Below, one piece after another: positions 63,776-64,000 of a stretch of DNA of 64,000 bases; positions within the stretch are counted from its first letter, which is position 1; each line of letters starts with the position of its first letter. The position numbers and the translations under genes are program-made. The notes under the pieces were generated by a model that saw only the letters and a program-made list of their open reading frames with translations, had not been told where the DNA came from and made no database searches. Where the stretch lies: NCBI GenBank assembly GCA_965212005.1, contig OZ243038.1, positions 124,001 through 188,000 of the forward strand. Reading direction: 5' to 3'. This DNA is from G965212005 sp965212005. Its GTDB lineage: Bacteria > Pseudomonadota > Gammaproteobacteria > Porifericomitales > Porifericomitaceae.

Positions 63776-64000
63776 GCAGGCTGACCGAGATCCCGTACCA
63801 TTTCGATTCCGCAGAGTTATTTGCCCGCATTGCCGATCGCCGCTGGGCTGTTTTTCTTGACAGCGGGTTTCCGTTCCTGGATCGGGAGCGCTACGATATT
63901 CTGGCCTGTGATCCGTACCTGCGTTTGTCCTTCCAACAGGGGTATACCCGGATAGAAGACGCACAGGGAACGCGTTGCTCCAGGGAAAATCCGCTGTTGC
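63772..64000 (+). CDS. pabB: Aminodeoxychorismate synthase component I (partial, N-terminus only)
   Basis: 76 codons are visible. IPYHFDSAELFARIADR, AVFLDSGFPFLDRERYDIL and ACDPYLRL match the N-terminal domain of PabB/TrpE, closer to PabB. It makes the precursor of p-aminobenzoate, the substrate of MptG in the same cluster. The ATG overlaps the stop of the preceding gene. The catalytic domain lies outside the window. Confidence 0.8.
   Translation, partial: MSRLTEIPYHFDSAELFARIADRRWAVFLDSGFPFLDRERYDILACDPYLRLSFQQGYTRIEDAQGTRCSRENPLL

Overview
The window looks like a GC-rich chromosome segment from a gammaproteobacterial methylotroph. The lineage is inferred from a hupB-tRNA-Val-tRNA-Asp-ppiD order like that of Pseudomonas, a complete EF-P/EpmA/EpmB set, topoisomerase IV (ParE/ParC), and LpxL and WaaA lipid A genes. 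Methylotrophy is inferred from a lanthanide-type methanol dehydrogenase (XoxF), formaldehyde-activating enzyme (Fae), methenyl-H4MPT cyclohydrolase (Mch), all four subunits of the formyltransferase/hydrolase complex (FhcBADC), a two-subunit NAD-dependent formate dehydrogenase and H4MPT biosynthesis genes. I see no mxaF-type dehydrogenase and no xoxG or xoxJ beside xoxF.

Layout. 1-5 kb: a minus-strand signalling block (membrane Ser/Thr kinase, PP2C phosphatase, class III cyclase with FHA). 5-14 kb: parvulin, AcuI-type reductase, leuCD, WaaA, a Cys-rich periplasmic protein, a two-ended membrane-anchored coiled-coil lipoprotein, LpxL. 14.6-21 kb: xoxF, then parE and parC. 21-24 kb: epmB, efp, epmA. 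24-27.6 kb: HU, two tRNAs and a PpiD whose parvulin domain is split by a 39-bp minisatellite. 27.7-36 kb: dicarboxylate-type symporter, FabI and a Yej-type peptide ABC importer. 36-41 kb: a glutathione-reductase-like gene, then about 1 kb of very AT-rich foreign DNA carrying a broken ksgA fragment of Patescibacteria type, then two damaged, head-to-head IS3-family copies. 41-45.5 kb: an AI-2E-family permease, a Sel1-repeat protein and a TbpB-like surface lipoprotein.

45.7-64 kb is the C1 block. On the minus strand fhcB-A-D-C (each pair overlapping by 4 bp) is followed by the NuoE/NuoF-fused formate dehydrogenase beta subunit and the alpha subunit. On the plus strand lie beta-RFAP synthase, an ATP-grasp protein, mch, a RimK-like ATP-grasp protein, a CitG-like protein, fae, a COG1548-type protein and the start of pabB; a HisA-like gene lies on the minus strand between fae and the COG1548 gene. 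Together they form a route: methanol to formaldehyde (XoxF), to methylene-H4MPT (Fae), to formyl-H4MPT (Mch and an unseen dehydrogenase), to formate (Fhc), to CO2 (Fdh), with the cofactor made by MptG, PabB and the less well understood neighbours.

The most unusual observations are the PpiD minisatellite, the AT-rich foreign insert beside the IS remnants, a perfect 24-bp palindrome before the TbpB-like gene, a 13-bp-arm inverted repeat upstream of fabI, and the possible inner-to-outer membrane tether lipoprotein.
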